Source: Echinarachnius parma (lineage: Eukaryota; Echinodermata; Echinoidea; Clypeasteroida; Echinarachniidae). From it: 64,000 nucleotides of DNA. The stretch covers positions 1-64,000 of the forward strand of contig JBAMJV010001378.1 of the NCBI GenBank assembly GCA_037951105.1, written 5' to 3'. Under the pieces are notes generated by a model, which worked only from the letters and a program-made list of their open reading frames with translations, did not search any database and was not told the origin of the DNA. Shown here piece by piece: positions 23,756-35,329 of the stretch. Numbering within the stretch: the first letter of the stretch is position 1; every line of letters begins with the position of its first letter. The position numbers and the translations under genes were made by a program.

Positions 23756-23948
23756 CAGTGGCGGAGCTACGGGGGGGGGGGGGGGGGGGGGTTTAGGGGG
23801 CTTAACCCCCCCCCCCCCCCCCTTGGGCTGCCAAGTGAAAATGTGATGTGCATAGAAAAACGCCATCATGTGTCCAGACCCACACAGTATCCGCATCGTC
23901 ATTGGGTCAACCCCCCCCCCCCTTAGCAAAAAGCTAAATCCGCCCCTG
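23756..23948. mobile_element. hAT-like MITE with poly-G/C arms
   Basis: It begins CAGTGGCGGAGCTACGGGG and ends AGCTAAATCCGCCCCTG, an imperfect inverted pair. ATACC flanks both sides (23751-23755 and 23949-23953), a 5-bp direct repeat. Long G and C runs lie inside both arms. CAG...CTG ends are usual in hAT elements; most have 8-bp duplications but some lineages have 5. Confidence 0.7.
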
Positions 23949-24454
23949 ATACCATTCCCAAAACTTACATTATGTTCCGCGGATCATCCCTAGCTTAACA
24001 AGTTTAAGGTGGTCAAAGATTTCGAAATGTAGGCTATAACCTCTGGTCGCAAAAGAAAATCCATAAAACATTTTCTTTTTACGAATGAATACTGCAAGGC
24101 AAGGCGCCATCCAAGATGCGAAAATATATAGACCACATAAGTCCTTCAGTGGTCGCGGTTGGTGTGAATTTCAACAGGTATTAATGGCTTTGACATTCAT
24201 ATACTAGTAACTGTATCTGCCGCAATCCAACTGCGATATCAATGTGGTGAGATGAAATGCTTAGAAATAATATGACCAAAAGAGTATTCTATTCACATGA
24301 TATAATATCAATTAAAAACATTTCTAGTTTTGACAAGCATGACAAAACCTGTAAAATGCGAGTACGACTTGTTGTTGACCGGTTATTTGGGTCACGTGTG
24401 ACGTACGAGACGAATCTACATTAGTGGCGCATCGTAGTCGATATCAGACTGATA

Positions 24455-24600
24455 TGGAGGGGGGGGGGGGGCGCGAATGGTTGGGGGCACACCTTATGTA
24501 TTTCTTTATTTTTACACATAATTTCCCCATCATGTTTTTTGTTTGTTATTTGCAAATTATTGGGGCCACCCCGCCCCCCCCCCCCCTCCCCCCGTGCTCT
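24455..24600. repeat. Poly-G to poly-C pair
   Basis: A G run (about 24458-24471) and C-rich runs (about 24575-24595) face each other across about 100 bases, resembling the poly-G/C MITEs nearby, but no clean ends could be placed. Confidence 0.35.
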
Positions 24601-24794
24601 TTAAATCTCACATAATAGTTACCTTAGATAATAGTTAATTTTATCGTGCTTTTAAAGAAAGACGGTAAGTATTAATTAGGACCCATGATGACGTTTTACC
24701 AACGTAAGATAAAGGATCAACGGTTTTTTTTTGTTGATTGTTTTTTGTTACGTTATCACGTACATTATTTTTAAAGAGTGATCCATTCCCTCCT

Positions 24795-25138
24795 CTACCC
24801 AGCTAGCCACCTGACGTTGGGCCGATGTCGGAATTTGGTTGCCGGATGTCGGCATATCGCCGTTGGCACGAGGTTAAAATGTCCGCCAGCCCAACATCGT
24901 CACGACGTCATTTTTGTGATATATTGGCATAACGTCATTTTCCGACAATGGCCCAACATCATCTCATGACATGAAGTTGGGCCATTGTCGGAAAATGACG
25001 TTATGCCAATATATCACAAAAATGACGTCGTGACGATGTTGGGCTGGCGGACATTTTAACCTCGAGCCAACGGCGATATGCCGACATCCGGCAACCAAAT
25101 TCCGACATCGGCCCAACATCAGGTGGCTAGCTGGGTAG
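24795..25138. mobile_element. Near-perfect 344-bp hairpin MITE
   Basis: CTACCCAGCTAGCCACCTGA begins the left arm and its complement TCAGGTGGCTAGCTGGGTAG ends the right. The arms are about 168 bases each, with only a few mismatches (one near GGCACGAGG / CCTCGAGCC), around a centre at CATCTCATGACATG. Such close arms suggest recent movement or gene conversion. Open frames on both strands mirror each other and are not genes. Confidence 0.92.
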
Positions 25139-26390
25139 TAATGCATCCTCTGGTCTCCGTTAATGTTAATTGTTTATTTTTTAAAAATTCTTTAAGACAA
25201 AACAAAGAAGTATAATTTATTAAGAACCGTTAATTGTTCGTTATATTGAAAACGGCTAGAGGATAATGTATTTCGTTATCGGTACCTAAATTGTCAAAAT
25301 AATTGTTTATAAATGTTAACGAAAAACAAAGAGTTAATATGAGAAGAAACTTTAATTTCCGTTCTATTAACTGATTGAAAAAAAGTACAATATATTGCGT
25401 TATCCATATACTTGCTATAATAGGTAATGCACATTTCGACCATATTCAATTGGTTATTAATTATTTAAGACAAGTTAGGAGTTAATTTAGAAGACCTTCT
25501 ATCAACACATTTAGAGTACACGTTGTGTGTTAATTAATGCACCCTTCAAGCACGCACAGTATATTGGTTATTAATTCTTTAAACAAAATTAGGAGTTAAT
25601 TAAGAAGATCCGTGAAATTTCGACCAATTAGAAAACGTCTCAAGGATTATATTTTGTCATCCATATTATTACCACACACTTTGACCTCCGTGAATTGTTT
25701 ATAACTGTTTCAGAAAGATGAGGAGTATTTATAAAGAATCGTTACCATTTTCCCGTCGTAGAAAAAAAAAAGGTGTAAATGAATAAAAACAAAATAATAC
25801 TTCTGTTTGTCACCCACACCGGCCTATAATAGTCACCTACTAATATATTGACCTCGGTCGTGGGCTAAACATACAGAAGACAATAATAATAATAATATAA
25901 CGATGCTATTCATTTCATACGTGTGAAACTGAACGCTCTCCAATCCCGGATGATACCAACCAAAAAAAGTAATTAAAAACCCAGCGCTCGCCGTCCCAAC
26001 ATTGATGAACTAAATAGATGCGATGGTATGACGATGATTAAATGTTAGGATACCACTCGGAGCGCGGTGGTGCACGAGGCGCGGGGTATACATGTAGGTG
26101 CGACGGAGATATTAATTTTGGCCTTAGACCTTTAGCAATTTAATATGTTACGGCGCGCGTGTATTGTGTTTGATGTATATGATAAGCATTATATTAGGTT
26201 ATGTATGAACATAGACACAACCAACAGTGTGCGATCCGCAACTTGTCATGTATGATTGTACCGTACGTACAAGTATGTACCTTTTTGACCTTATAGTAAG
26301 GGGAAGGCACAGAGTGCGAATGGCGGACGGCGCCCCCAAAAGTACAGCACACCTGCAACACAATTGGTCACGTGATAAACACTAATGGGC
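25139..26390. other. Unremarkable non-coding stretch
   Basis: AT-rich, no supported gene; a repeated TTAATTC/GAGTTAAT texture around 25300-25640 suggests a very old duplication. Confidence 0.35.
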
Positions 26391-27080
26391 GACATTCTCC
26401 CCCCTTCTCTCTCTCTCTCCCCTCTCTGTTGACTGTTCTTTTAGTTTGCGCGTGGCGTTGTTTAGGACCATAAGCACGAAGCATGGTGACTGGATGGGAG
26501 AAAAGGGTGTGATCAGTGTTGATTATTAAGCTATCTTTAAAGGGTTCACAGCAGAAAAACGAATAAAGTGGTAGAGAAAGTGAGAGATGGAGGTGGGGAG
26601 GGGGGGGGGGGGGGGGCATAACGATTCGTTCTTACCGTCACGGTTTATAGGAATATGGGTGAGATAGATTGAGGAGAGGAATGGGGTAGATACAGGATGA
26701 CAAATTTCTGGTAGAGAGGGGGGGGGGGGGGGATATTCAGATTGTATCTTACCGCTACGGTTTGTAGAAAAACAGGTACGAAATATTGCAAGTAGGGAAT
26801 GGGGTCCAGGGAGGGGGTAGAGATAGGATGACGTATGGGAGCGGGGTTTGCAAAAAAAAACAAGTGGAAGTAGAATAAGGGAGTCATTTTTTATAAAGAA
26901 GACAGTCGTGACAACAAACTAAAACGCAATGGGACAGAAGGGGGCTTGAAATGAAATGGGATCACAACGAATCTAAGGGAAATCACACAGAGAGGCAGCA
27001 AGATAAGAAAATTCATACAAATAAAAAGAAATGAGAGAGGTTGTGAGCGAGGGAGGGGTGCATGCAAGAGGGTATACATC
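26390..27080. repeat. GA-rich degenerate tandem repeat
   Basis: Two units near 26595 and 26715 share a long G run, then CTTACCG-C-A/T-CGGTTT-TAG, then AGGATGAC and GTAGAGAGG. The rest is purine-rich on the plus strand. Long minus-strand frames here are strand-biased low complexity. Confidence 0.6.
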
Positions 27081-28005
27081 CTGAGACCAAAAGAAAGTTA
27101 TTTTCACATCGATCAAAAGTATCATGAGCGAATTAAACTAAAAGGTGAACGCTGTTGATGCTTTTTGTTTTTTCCACTTTATTTCCATCAATTTTCCAAT
27201 TTCGGACGTCACCATATGGTTTAGTAGGTTAATGGCTTCTCTTTAGGACCAATGAGCTTTGTGGCTGAGTCTACATTTTGTACTCGTATGTGAGATACGT
27301 GCAGATGCATTTTTTTTTTCGATTTCGATGTCCTTTTAGAAGAGACGTTTCTGGGTTGTTGTTTTTTCCGTAAAACATCTTTGTTTCCCTTATTATAGAA
27401 TATGGTAGGTTTCCATAACTAAGAAATTATATCGTGCAGCATGGAGAAGCTTTACATGAGACTTTGAACACTGACAATGCTCAATGGAAGCAAGATATAT
27501 GCAATTCAATACGCAGGAAACCTGCTTATCGTCGTTATTTCAAGAAAAATTGAGTTGTTATTGTATTATACTGTATAGTGCGGTATCATTAAGGGTTAAA
27601 GGTTAAAATTTCTGTTTTAAATCGAAATTACCTTGTTGTACCTGGTCTGGTTAAATCTTCATAATAATTATACCGATCGTTCACTAAACGACCGAATTAG
27701 TATCCGATTTATATTATAGAAAGAATGGTAGGCTATTTACAATAAAAATTTGTATACGAGCATTATAGTGGCTAATATATACTGATCCGAAACTAAAAGT
27801 CGCGCTTTGATTCAGTTGGTGGCTGGGCACACTGCAAGAACATCTGCGTATCCGAACTAAAGCGAGACGTCCGAATTGTATGCATGTAGTATAGTTCAGA
27901 TCCTTTATCGTTCAACGGATCGGATCGGATCGGATCGTGTATAGAGTGCGGTTGGCTGTATACCCTGTACGTGGGCGAGGAAATACGCATTTATTACATG
28001 TCATA
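27081..28005. other. Non-coding stretch with (GGATC)n
   Basis: No gene supported. Four GGATC units lie at 27917-27938. Confidence 0.4.
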
Positions 28006-28385
28006 TTAAAGGTGCACCTGTAACGTGTCAGATATTGCCCACAGTGACATTTGAGACTTCAATCCTGCACCAAAATCATTTCTAAGATATGTCTGAATGA
28101 TGTGTGAAAGTTTCATTGAAAAAGAACACTGCTTTCCTGGTTAAAAAAAGCGAAAATATGTGTCAGCTTTTACAGCGAATTACTGTATGACGCTTATGAG
28201 GTTTATGACCGTTCATTAACGCTCTTGAGCTGAATGATAGATATCGTCATACTAAAGGGGCATTTGAAAAAATCTAACCCTATTTTATTCTTCACTTACC
28301 ATAAGCTAAACAACACGGTAGAAGAGAAACGAGGATGCTCCAAGTAATTTTCGTGGAGTTAGATACTTAACAGGCATCCCTTTAA
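28006..28385. mobile_element. TTAA element family C
   Basis: It runs from TTAAAGGTGCACCTGTAACG to TTAACAGGCATCCCTTTAA, giving imperfect inverted ends TTAAAGG-G/T-.TGC.CCTGT. About 380 bases, no coding frame. The ends fit the TTAAAGGRR-like pattern. Confidence 0.6.
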
Positions 28386-28704
28386 GCAGGATAATCCTGC
28401 AAAATGTCATGCTATATTTTTCCTCGTTAAAATAACCCCAGTTGATACTGTTGATTGTTTTCTATTTTTAATACGTAGATTAAGTATTTATGGAATCTAG
28501 ACCAAGTACACGGAAACTTTTGAACTCTACATTCCCATTTATCAAGCTTATTATTATATTATTATCAGTATTTATGGTAAAACGGTTCTTATTGCAAACA
28601 ATATTGTAGATTAAAAAAAAAACAGTTACGGGAATCGTAATATTCAATTACTGAAGATGTACACGTCTTTATTATACCAATGGAATAAAATGGATTCAAT
28701 TTTG

Positions 28705-28736
28705 AATGATGGTGGATGTGATGTTGATGATAATGG

Positions 28737-28785
<49 letters not shown>

Positions 28786-28801
28786 AATGGTGATGATAAT
28801 A

Positions 28802-28833
<32 letters not shown>

Positions 28834-28857
28834 GATGATGATGATGATGCTATTGCA
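28705..28857. repeat. (GAT)n microsatellite
   Basis: About 50 GAT units with GGT and AAT interruptions. Translations are poly-Asp or poly-Ser and have no gene context. Confidence 0.92.
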
Positions 28858-29450
28858 TGAATAAGAAGTAAACATGTACCAAACAAATATTTTAAAGGCG
28901 TGAAATTATATACATCTATGATTGTGTCATGATTTTGATTTAGGATATTTTGTTCCTCAGTAAAAATTTGGAAACAGTGTAAACATAGTTTACAATTGTG
29001 CTAAACATGATGGCATTTACTTCTTCACTCAAATTCATGTGTTATTTCATTGTATACATGTTTTACACGCACATTGTGTGAAAAATGACCAACCTGCAGT
29101 TGTTGACTGTATAGTTCTATTATAAAGAATATATCGCATGTCTGAGTTTCGACGATATGTACCAAGGTTGCCGACTGATTCCGAAACTGGATCAAATATC
29201 TCCAACAAAACTATAAAGTAGATCAGGTGCATTGTAGTCGTCTGTTTACTAGTCTTGTGTGTTACGGGTAGAGATACTGTTATGTGGAAATGATAGGTAT
29301 TTATGGTGGTATATTATGAGAGTTATATATAGACTATAATTATACAGAAAGATACGATTAGCGTCCACACGTATCTCAGTTACCGTGCTACTTGAGAATT
29401 TGTCTGGCCCCGAGTTTCGGGTGCAGCGAGCGCTGAACTTCTACCCTTCA

Positions 29451-29625
29451 TTAAAGGTTGTTATGTGTTTGGATGCTACAACGGGATCGCCATTTTTAAC
29501 TAAGCTAGTGACGTGTGCATATCCACTACATTACATTTAGCCAGTGTGTATTACGCGCCGTGCGCAACTCGTTCGCAATATGGCACCGCGCGTCCGATTT
29601 ACGAATCAGCCGAGTCTTGATCGGT
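29451..29625 (+). mobile_element. MITE family G copy
   Basis: TTAAAGGTTGTTATGTGTTT, GGATGCTACAACGGGATCGC, CCAGTGTGTATTACGCGCCG, TGCGCAACTCGTTCGCAATA and ATGGCACCGCGCGTC follow the order of the 50455 copy. The right TTAA end is decayed. Confidence 0.7.
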
Positions 29626-29918
29626 GACAACGTGCGATGTAACCCGAAAAAGCACTCGGCATCCCAATGTCATGGGATTGAACATGCTTACCCTTGTGCA
29701 CAACTGCGATACCCTTTCATTACACAACTGCGATAATATTCAGAATTAAAGCCTGCAGTTTAGTTGGAAGAAGAAGAAGAATAAGACAATGTTTGAAGTG
29801 GACTTTCGGCCTAAAAATAGGTTTGACAGGACTAGTATGGTGTTAACGCATCATTTATATGTTTATATCATTAACAACTTGCGTGGTGTGAATATTGTCA
29901 GTTATCTCGCTATGTATA

Positions 29919-30458
29919 CAGGGTGGCCCACAAAAAACGGAACGAGGCACTTCCCAAAATAAAGTACCAACATATTTATGTCTATCGGATAGGGTGTCTT
30001 TTCCAATGAACAACGATACCAAGAACAGTAATTTTGGTCGTGTAGTTTTTGTTTTAAGACGCTGTGAGTGAGACCATGTCAGGTGCCCATTTTTGTAAAT
30101 TTTTACCTAGTCAATGCCAGTTAAATTGCACTCCATGCCCGTAATACCATTCAGCGAACTTGTCCATTCTCTCGGCACACGGCTGAGTGCACACTAACAA
30201 TGGCACGCCTTAGGGTCAATGGTTCAACTGTATGAACGGCGGTACGTGCGATGTATCAAGCACTGGCACGGTAAAAATTGACAAAGAAGAGAACCTGACA
30301 TGGTGTCACTCCCAGCGCCCTAAAAAAAAAACTACACAACCAAATTGACTGTTCTTGGTATCGTTGTTCATTTGAAAAGACACCCTATCCGATGGACATA
30401 ATACAGTTGTTACTATATTTTGGGAAGTGCCCCGTTCCGTTTTTTTTGGGCCACCCTG
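29919..30458. mobile_element. Tc1/mariner-type non-autonomous element
   Basis: The 540 bases run from CAGGGTGGCCCACAAAAAAC to TTTTTTTTGGGCCACCCTG, with TA on both sides (29917-29918 and 30459-30460). The inverted ends extend about 150 bases with roughly one mismatch in ten, including GGATAGGGTGTCTTTTC and AACAACGATACCAAGAACAG. The centre (about 240 bp) has no transposase frame. Long CAGGG ends and a TA target fit the Tc1/mariner group. Confidence 0.82.
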
Positions 30459-30798
30459 TATACATTTCCTAGATAAAGTCGAAGTATTAACCCTAAGACT
30501 ACCTGTATCTTCTATTTGCGCATTATGTTCACATATCACAATATCCTTTTTGGTTGCCAGGTCAACCCATTTGGAATTCTAGTCCCGTGCAGAGTCATAC
30601 ACGATGTAAACTATAACTAAGATCAGAAGGAAAACGAAGATTGAACCTTGAATTTGGTCAATTGTTGTGTCATTTGATTACTTGATGAGGCACTGAGCTC
30701 TTGCGTAACATGTTCACCACATTGTATTGATAGCGCTACATCATTATCTCTATGTTCACATGTTCAAGGCGCGATACGCGATAATGTCTATGTTAAAC

Positions 30799-31377
30799 TT
30801 AAAGGGAATTACGAACCTTTTCAAACTTATACAAAACCCAAAACATGAATAATTTGAAGCTCAACAAATAGCGATTCGTGTGTGTCTTGCTGTTTTTCCC
30901 TTAATGATAAAAGCATGAACAAATAAGTTTTTCGTTTTCAATTTCTCTTTGATGATTGAGATTATTTATGACTGTATCTCAAAGTAAAACAGTGTACAAG
31001 TATAATGGTAGTATAAGTGAGCAACTGGGATTTGGCCGTATACAAAATAATGTTAATGTATTCAACCTTTACATTTTGGAGCAAAATCATATCATGTTCG
31101 GGTAAAATCATTTCTGGAAGAAAAATCGGCCATTTAGTGGCAAAAAAACCTTTAGTTTTCAGTATCGAAGAAGGGAAGGATGTTAAAGAGTATACAGTAA
31201 ACGAATTCAGTCCCTGGAAAAAAAAAATTACCCATACGCCAATGGATGCGTTTTTGTACAATACTATATCAGAGTTAGTAGTGACGTTCAAATTGTTGAA
31301 CGCTTTATAATAGTAATGTTGATTGTCATCTATAATTTTGTCTACGATGATTGAACAAAGGGTAAACGGCCCTTTAA
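30799..31377. mobile_element. Possible TTAA element family H
   Basis: Ends are TTAAAGGGAATTACGAACC and GGTAAACGGCCCTTTAA. Only the outer eight or nine bases are inverted copies, so this rests on the family pattern. A 97-codon plus-strand frame at 31017-31310 lies wholly inside and shows no domain. Confidence 0.4.
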
Positions 31378-31394
31378 AATTACTCAGCAAATTA

Positions 31395-31620
31395 ACGCAC
31401 AAAGCACTGCAATGTTACAGCGAGCGCACACAGCTCAGTAATTACCTCACAACGCACTTTTCTTGAATGCGCGTGCAGCCGAGCGTTACATGCGGTGTCT
31501 ACGGCAGGCACGCTCTCCCCATTTTGCGCTTAATTACGTACGTCCCCCGCGAACAAACGACACTCGCGCGCGTGCCTGCGAGTGCTCCACCATAATCTGA
31601 CTGACACACCGATTAAAATC
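31395..31620. promoter_or_regulatory. CpG-rich island of unknown role
   Basis: This stretch is much richer in GC and CpG than its flanks (for example ACTCGCGCGCGTGCC) and shows no repeat or frame. It lies just downstream of the candidate exon on the minus strand, or upstream of anything on the plus strand. Confidence 0.3.
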
Positions 31621-31683
31621 TGAAAGATTTGGAGAACGGGGGAAAAAGGAGAGAAATTATAAATTATGCTAATTTGTTGGAAA

Positions 31684-31848
31684 TCATCTCATCTTCTCAA
31701 AGATGTAATATGTTGGTGTGTATACATCGGTCGGGTCTGAGCCGCCGAATGATTGCAGCCATGATGGTTTGCTCGACTTCGAAAAATCGATACCGTTGTC
31801 TTGTTCTTCACTGTCTGCGCAGAGTGATCTCCAAGACCCGATCGCGAA
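31684..31848 (-). CDS. Candidate last exon, minus strand, unidentified
   Basis: On the minus strand a run of twelve T and ATTCTGGAG, a plausible pyrimidine tract and acceptor, leads into a frame that reads through SWRSLCADSEEQDNGIDFSK and ends PTYYIFEKMR then TGA. The mix of acidic, aromatic and serine residues looks like real protein rather than AT-rich noise, and the segment is GC-richer than its surroundings. I recognise no family. The opposite strand is also open, as often happens over GC-rich DNA, so the strand is not certain. No matching upstream exon was found. The exact acceptor is inferred. It could equally be a chance frame in a CpG-rich patch. Confidence 0.35.
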   Translation of the reverse strand, partial: FAIGSWRSLCADSEEQDNGIDFSKSSKPSWLQSFGGSDPTDVYTPTYYIFEKMR

Positions 31849-32219
31849 CCCGGTTTCCCTCCAGAATAAAAAAAAAAAACATGTCGATTTAATTATATTA
31901 AGAGACGTTGATTTGTCTGGCCGACGCATATCATTAGTTTAATGTCGTACACACTACTATATAGTTTGTAGTCGAATGTACATGTGTAGAAGTAGTAGAA
32001 ATAATTATGTAAAATGCGTGTCATGTCATTTGAATTCAGACAGCATGGTCATGATGGTACATTACATAGATTACTTAGATGAAAGGCGTACAGTGAGATC
32101 GTTCACCCTGTGAATTAATTTCTTAATTAATTATTCGTCGATTCTGATAATAGCCTTAGTCAGATTTGTACAAAAGTTGAGCATCTACCTCTATCATAAA
32201 TACCATCGCGACATTTCAG

Positions 32220-32985
32220 TAACAACCTCTAGGCTCTACCCCCCCCCCCCCCCCCCACCACTTTACATCTGACCCCAACCTCTCACTTCCATCCCCCTCT
32301 CAGAGTCTCAGTCATTCCCACCATTTCTTTCAATCTTTGTATATCTCCTTTTCACTCTCTCCACCATCCCTTCCCTATTTATAGTCTATATCCTTCTCCC
32401 CTCGCGGCCGTTCACACCCTCACAGTTTCTCCTACATGTATCTTTACACGTTCATCCCACCCCTCCCCTCCCCTCCCCCATGCGTCTATGCGTGTCTCTT
32501 CGTATATATCTCAAACCAAATCTCCCCTCCCTATAATATTGTCCTCCCCCTGTTATTCCTCCTCTCTCCCTGCTCCTTTCTGCATGACTCTATTCCCCCC
32601 TCTCCTCCATCCCTTCCCTAAACCCATTTCCCCTCACTCTCACACTGTCTCTCCTACATTATGTTCATCACACCCCTCCCCCCCCCCCCCATGACTATAA
32701 TAATGCATGTCTCTTCGTATCTCACAAACGAAATCTCCCCCTCCATCCCCCCTCTCCCTGTTTTTCCTCCTCTCTCTTCCTCTCTCTTTATGACTCTATT
32801 CCCCTCTCCTCCACCCATTCCACCCTATATCAATTTCCACTCACTCTCACATTGTTTCTCCTACATTATGTTCACCACACCCCTCCCCCATGACTATAAC
32901 GTCTCTTCGTATCTCACAAACGTAATCTCCCCCTCCCATCTCCCCCCCCCCCCCCTCTCCCCCCTCTCTCTGTCGAATCACTCTT
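32220..32985. repeat. CT-rich tandem array, units about 215 bp
   Basis: Units starting CCTACA-T-TAT near 32431, 32653 and 32863 share CACCCCTCCCC, ATGACTAT or ATGCGTCTATG, GTCTCTTCGTAT, CTCACAAACG-AATCTCCC, TGACTCTATTCCCC and CACTCTCACA. Nearly all pyrimidine on the plus strand. The array appears to resume at 37549 after the big insertion. Proline/serine frames here are not genes. Confidence 0.75.
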
Positions 32986-33734
32986 TATATTAGTAGAGCA
33001 GATAAGTGTAAAATATCATGGAAATCGTTCAAAGTTTGATACAAGCAACATACTCCATATGCAGACTACCTTAGGGACACTTTTTAGAAAAAAACATTTA
33101 GACAAGCAAAAATCCAAGATGGCGGCCATTTTCCAAGATGGCCGCCAAAAAGCTACTTTTTGATATAAAGATTGACTGAGTTGGCCGATTTTAATAATCT
33201 TGGTGTCGTTTTATATGTTTATTGACATGCTAAACACGATGGTGATACATTCGGACTCATATGATGGCCAAAATCCAAGATGGCCGCCATTTTTCCAAGA
33301 TTGCCCCAAAAATCTACTTTTTAATATAAAAATTGACTGAGTTCGTCGATTTTAATTATTTTGGTGTCAATTTCGATGTGTACTGAAATGCTAAACCGAT
33401 AATGACACATACGGACCCATATTATGATGGCGAAACATCGACATGGCAGCCATTTTCCACGATGGCCGCCCCAAAACTAATTTTTGATGTAAAAAATTAA
33501 CGATTTTGCCAATTTTAATAATCTTGGTGTCGAACTTTGCTTCTTGAAATGCTGGAAACGATTGTGAAACATTTAACTAATTTAATGGCTAAAATCCCCA
33601 ATAGCCGCCCATTTACAATGTAACCGTCAAAAATCTACTTTTGATATATACAAATTGACTGGGTTGATCGATTTTGATATTCCCGGTGTCTTTTGATGTT
33701 TCTTGATGTGCTGAAAACATTTGTGTTACACAAG

Positions 33735-33900
33735 GACCTAAACAATGGCGTAGCTAATGGATATATGGCTATATAACCCACAAGGGGGAGGGCACTCATG
33801 TATAATATAAGACGGATACGTGCCGCTTACAAAACCCCCGTTTTCACACCTGATTGCCACTCTCAAAATACCAGATTTTCAAAAATTGCCACTCTATAGA
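33735..33900. repeat. Dispersed-repeat-like segment in the 4.56-kb element
   Basis: GGGGGAGGGCACTCATGTAT, ACGGATACGTGCCGCTTAC, AAAACCCCCGTTTTCA and ATTGCCACTCT resemble a dispersed invertebrate repeat that I recall only loosely. Assignment is weak. Confidence 0.3.
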
Positions 33901-33949
33901 CCCCGGAATGACTTGGCTAGGTAGTTGAGTAGCGTCGAGTCCATTATTC

Positions 33950-34150
33950 TTCTTCTAGTCAGCTCCTTGGACCACCATTTGAGGGTTTCCGTAGGTCTTT
34001 GGTAGCTCCAAGTCCATGTATTTTGTAGTTTTAGTCTGCTCCTTAGACCTCTTAACTCCCGTTTAAGGGTTTTGTAGCTCCAAAGACCCTATATGTGTTG
34101 CTTGTAGTCAGCTCTTAAGACCCCCATATCAGAGTTCCGTGAGGCACACC
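33950..34150. repeat. Tandem repeat, units about 70-80 bp
   Basis: AGTCAGCTCCTTGGACC / AGTCTGCTCCTTAGACC / AGTCAGCTCTTAAGACC, each followed by a GAGGGTTT-like or AGAGTTCC block and, in the first two, TAGCTCCAA, gives three degenerate units. A C run follows at about 34171-34189. Confidence 0.55.
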
Positions 34151-34949
34151 CCGTCAAAATATTTGAGTGCCCCCCCCCCCCCCCCCCACCTCGGATAAAA
34201 CCCCTCTTTATGTAATGAATTATTTTGTTCTTGATTTTTTGATAGGCTGCTCCTTTATTACTATTTCCTATCCCGGAACGATCTCTTTACCTCATCCTGC
34301 TCCGTCCAAACCCCTGGCCTCCTGAATATATGCCTAACATGTTTATTAAGAGAATAATACGATTTTAATCATTAATAATGTATTGGGAATTCATGTACAG
34401 TATGCATAAAACAGCATTTTATACACCCAGATCAATTCACATGTTCAGATTAAACTACCTTCCGACCCCTTCTCAGTTGGCATACGGCTTAATACTGGCT
34501 ACGCCATGGACCGCTCTATATACCAAACACAACTGTAGAGATTTTTGCAGCTTCCTTATTATCAGCTTTGGGTCATAGGGGTATAATATTACTGTTACAG
34601 TATCGCACGTTACTATTCGATATGCCACATTGTATAGATGGACACCGACACTGGTCACACCGGCCGTTCCTCCTTTTGATAATGTCAGCCTTTATATTTT
34701 CAGGGAACCATGGTCCAAAATATTGCTATTTCAAATAAAAGGCAAAATTGTTTATATCCCCAAAGTTTCGAAAAATATATTTCCATAACATTTATTAAAT
34801 CTAGTGTCTAGGACGAATGATATATATAAAGAACCTAATTATGCTGTCTGCATATCCATCCCCTTACCCATGCCTTTGAACCATTCCTGAATCATGATAT
34901 GTACATATCAGTGCAAATATAATAGTTTAGCAACATCAAATGAGGTGCA

Positions 34950-35252
34950 TTATAGATCCTTAGTGTCTTGCATATTACTTTCTTTTAGAGGTTCATCCAT
35001 TTCCTGGGATACGTTCAATTGCTTGCCCATTCTCTTATTAAAGTGGGACTGAGTTTGCACTACTTGCTCATGGTGGTTGGTAAAATTAGCAGGTTTATCT
35101 TTACACCCTGAATGGTCATCATACTCGAGGAAATGATGAGCCTGGAGTGGGCTATGACATGTTTTAGAGACTGACATACTTGGATCCATATAGGTGATAG
35201 CTGGGTGACTAGTGTCCGAGTCAATGTGTAATAAATTATACTTACAACCCAA
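34950..35252 (-). CDS. Coding-like frame inside the 4.56-kb element, unidentified
   Basis: This minus-strand frame of about 100 codons contains HIDSDTSHPAITYMDP, SKTCHSPLQAHHFLEYDD and NVSQEMDEPLKESNMQD before its stop. It is hydrophilic, rich in His, Asp, Ser and Gln, with no membrane segment, and would suit a cytoplasmic tail or linker. There is no ATG at its left edge. The upstream sequence TTGCTTCTCTGTAATGATTCAG could be a splice acceptor giving a phase-2 join. It faces away from the frame at 35330. I recognise no family. It may be a captured host exon, an uncharacterised element protein, or chance. Confidence 0.3.
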   Translation of the reverse strand: MGCKYNLLHIDSDTSHPAITYMDPSMSVSKTCHSPLQAHHFLEYDDHSGCKDKPANFTNHHEQVVQTQSHFNKRMGKQLNVSQEMDEPLKESNMQDTKDL

Positions 35253-35329
35253 ACTGAATCATTACAGAGAAGCAAATAACAGACCAAACTCTTACAAGAT
35301 ATATTTGGGTATATATCGTAAAAAGTACC

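Noticed and set aside
28644-28886. Poly-Ser / poly-Asp frames
   Set aside because: (GAT)n translation without flanking coding sequence.
31017-31310. 97-residue plus-strand frame
   Set aside because: Lies inside a possible TTAA element and matches nothing; Lys/Ile-rich as expected from local composition.
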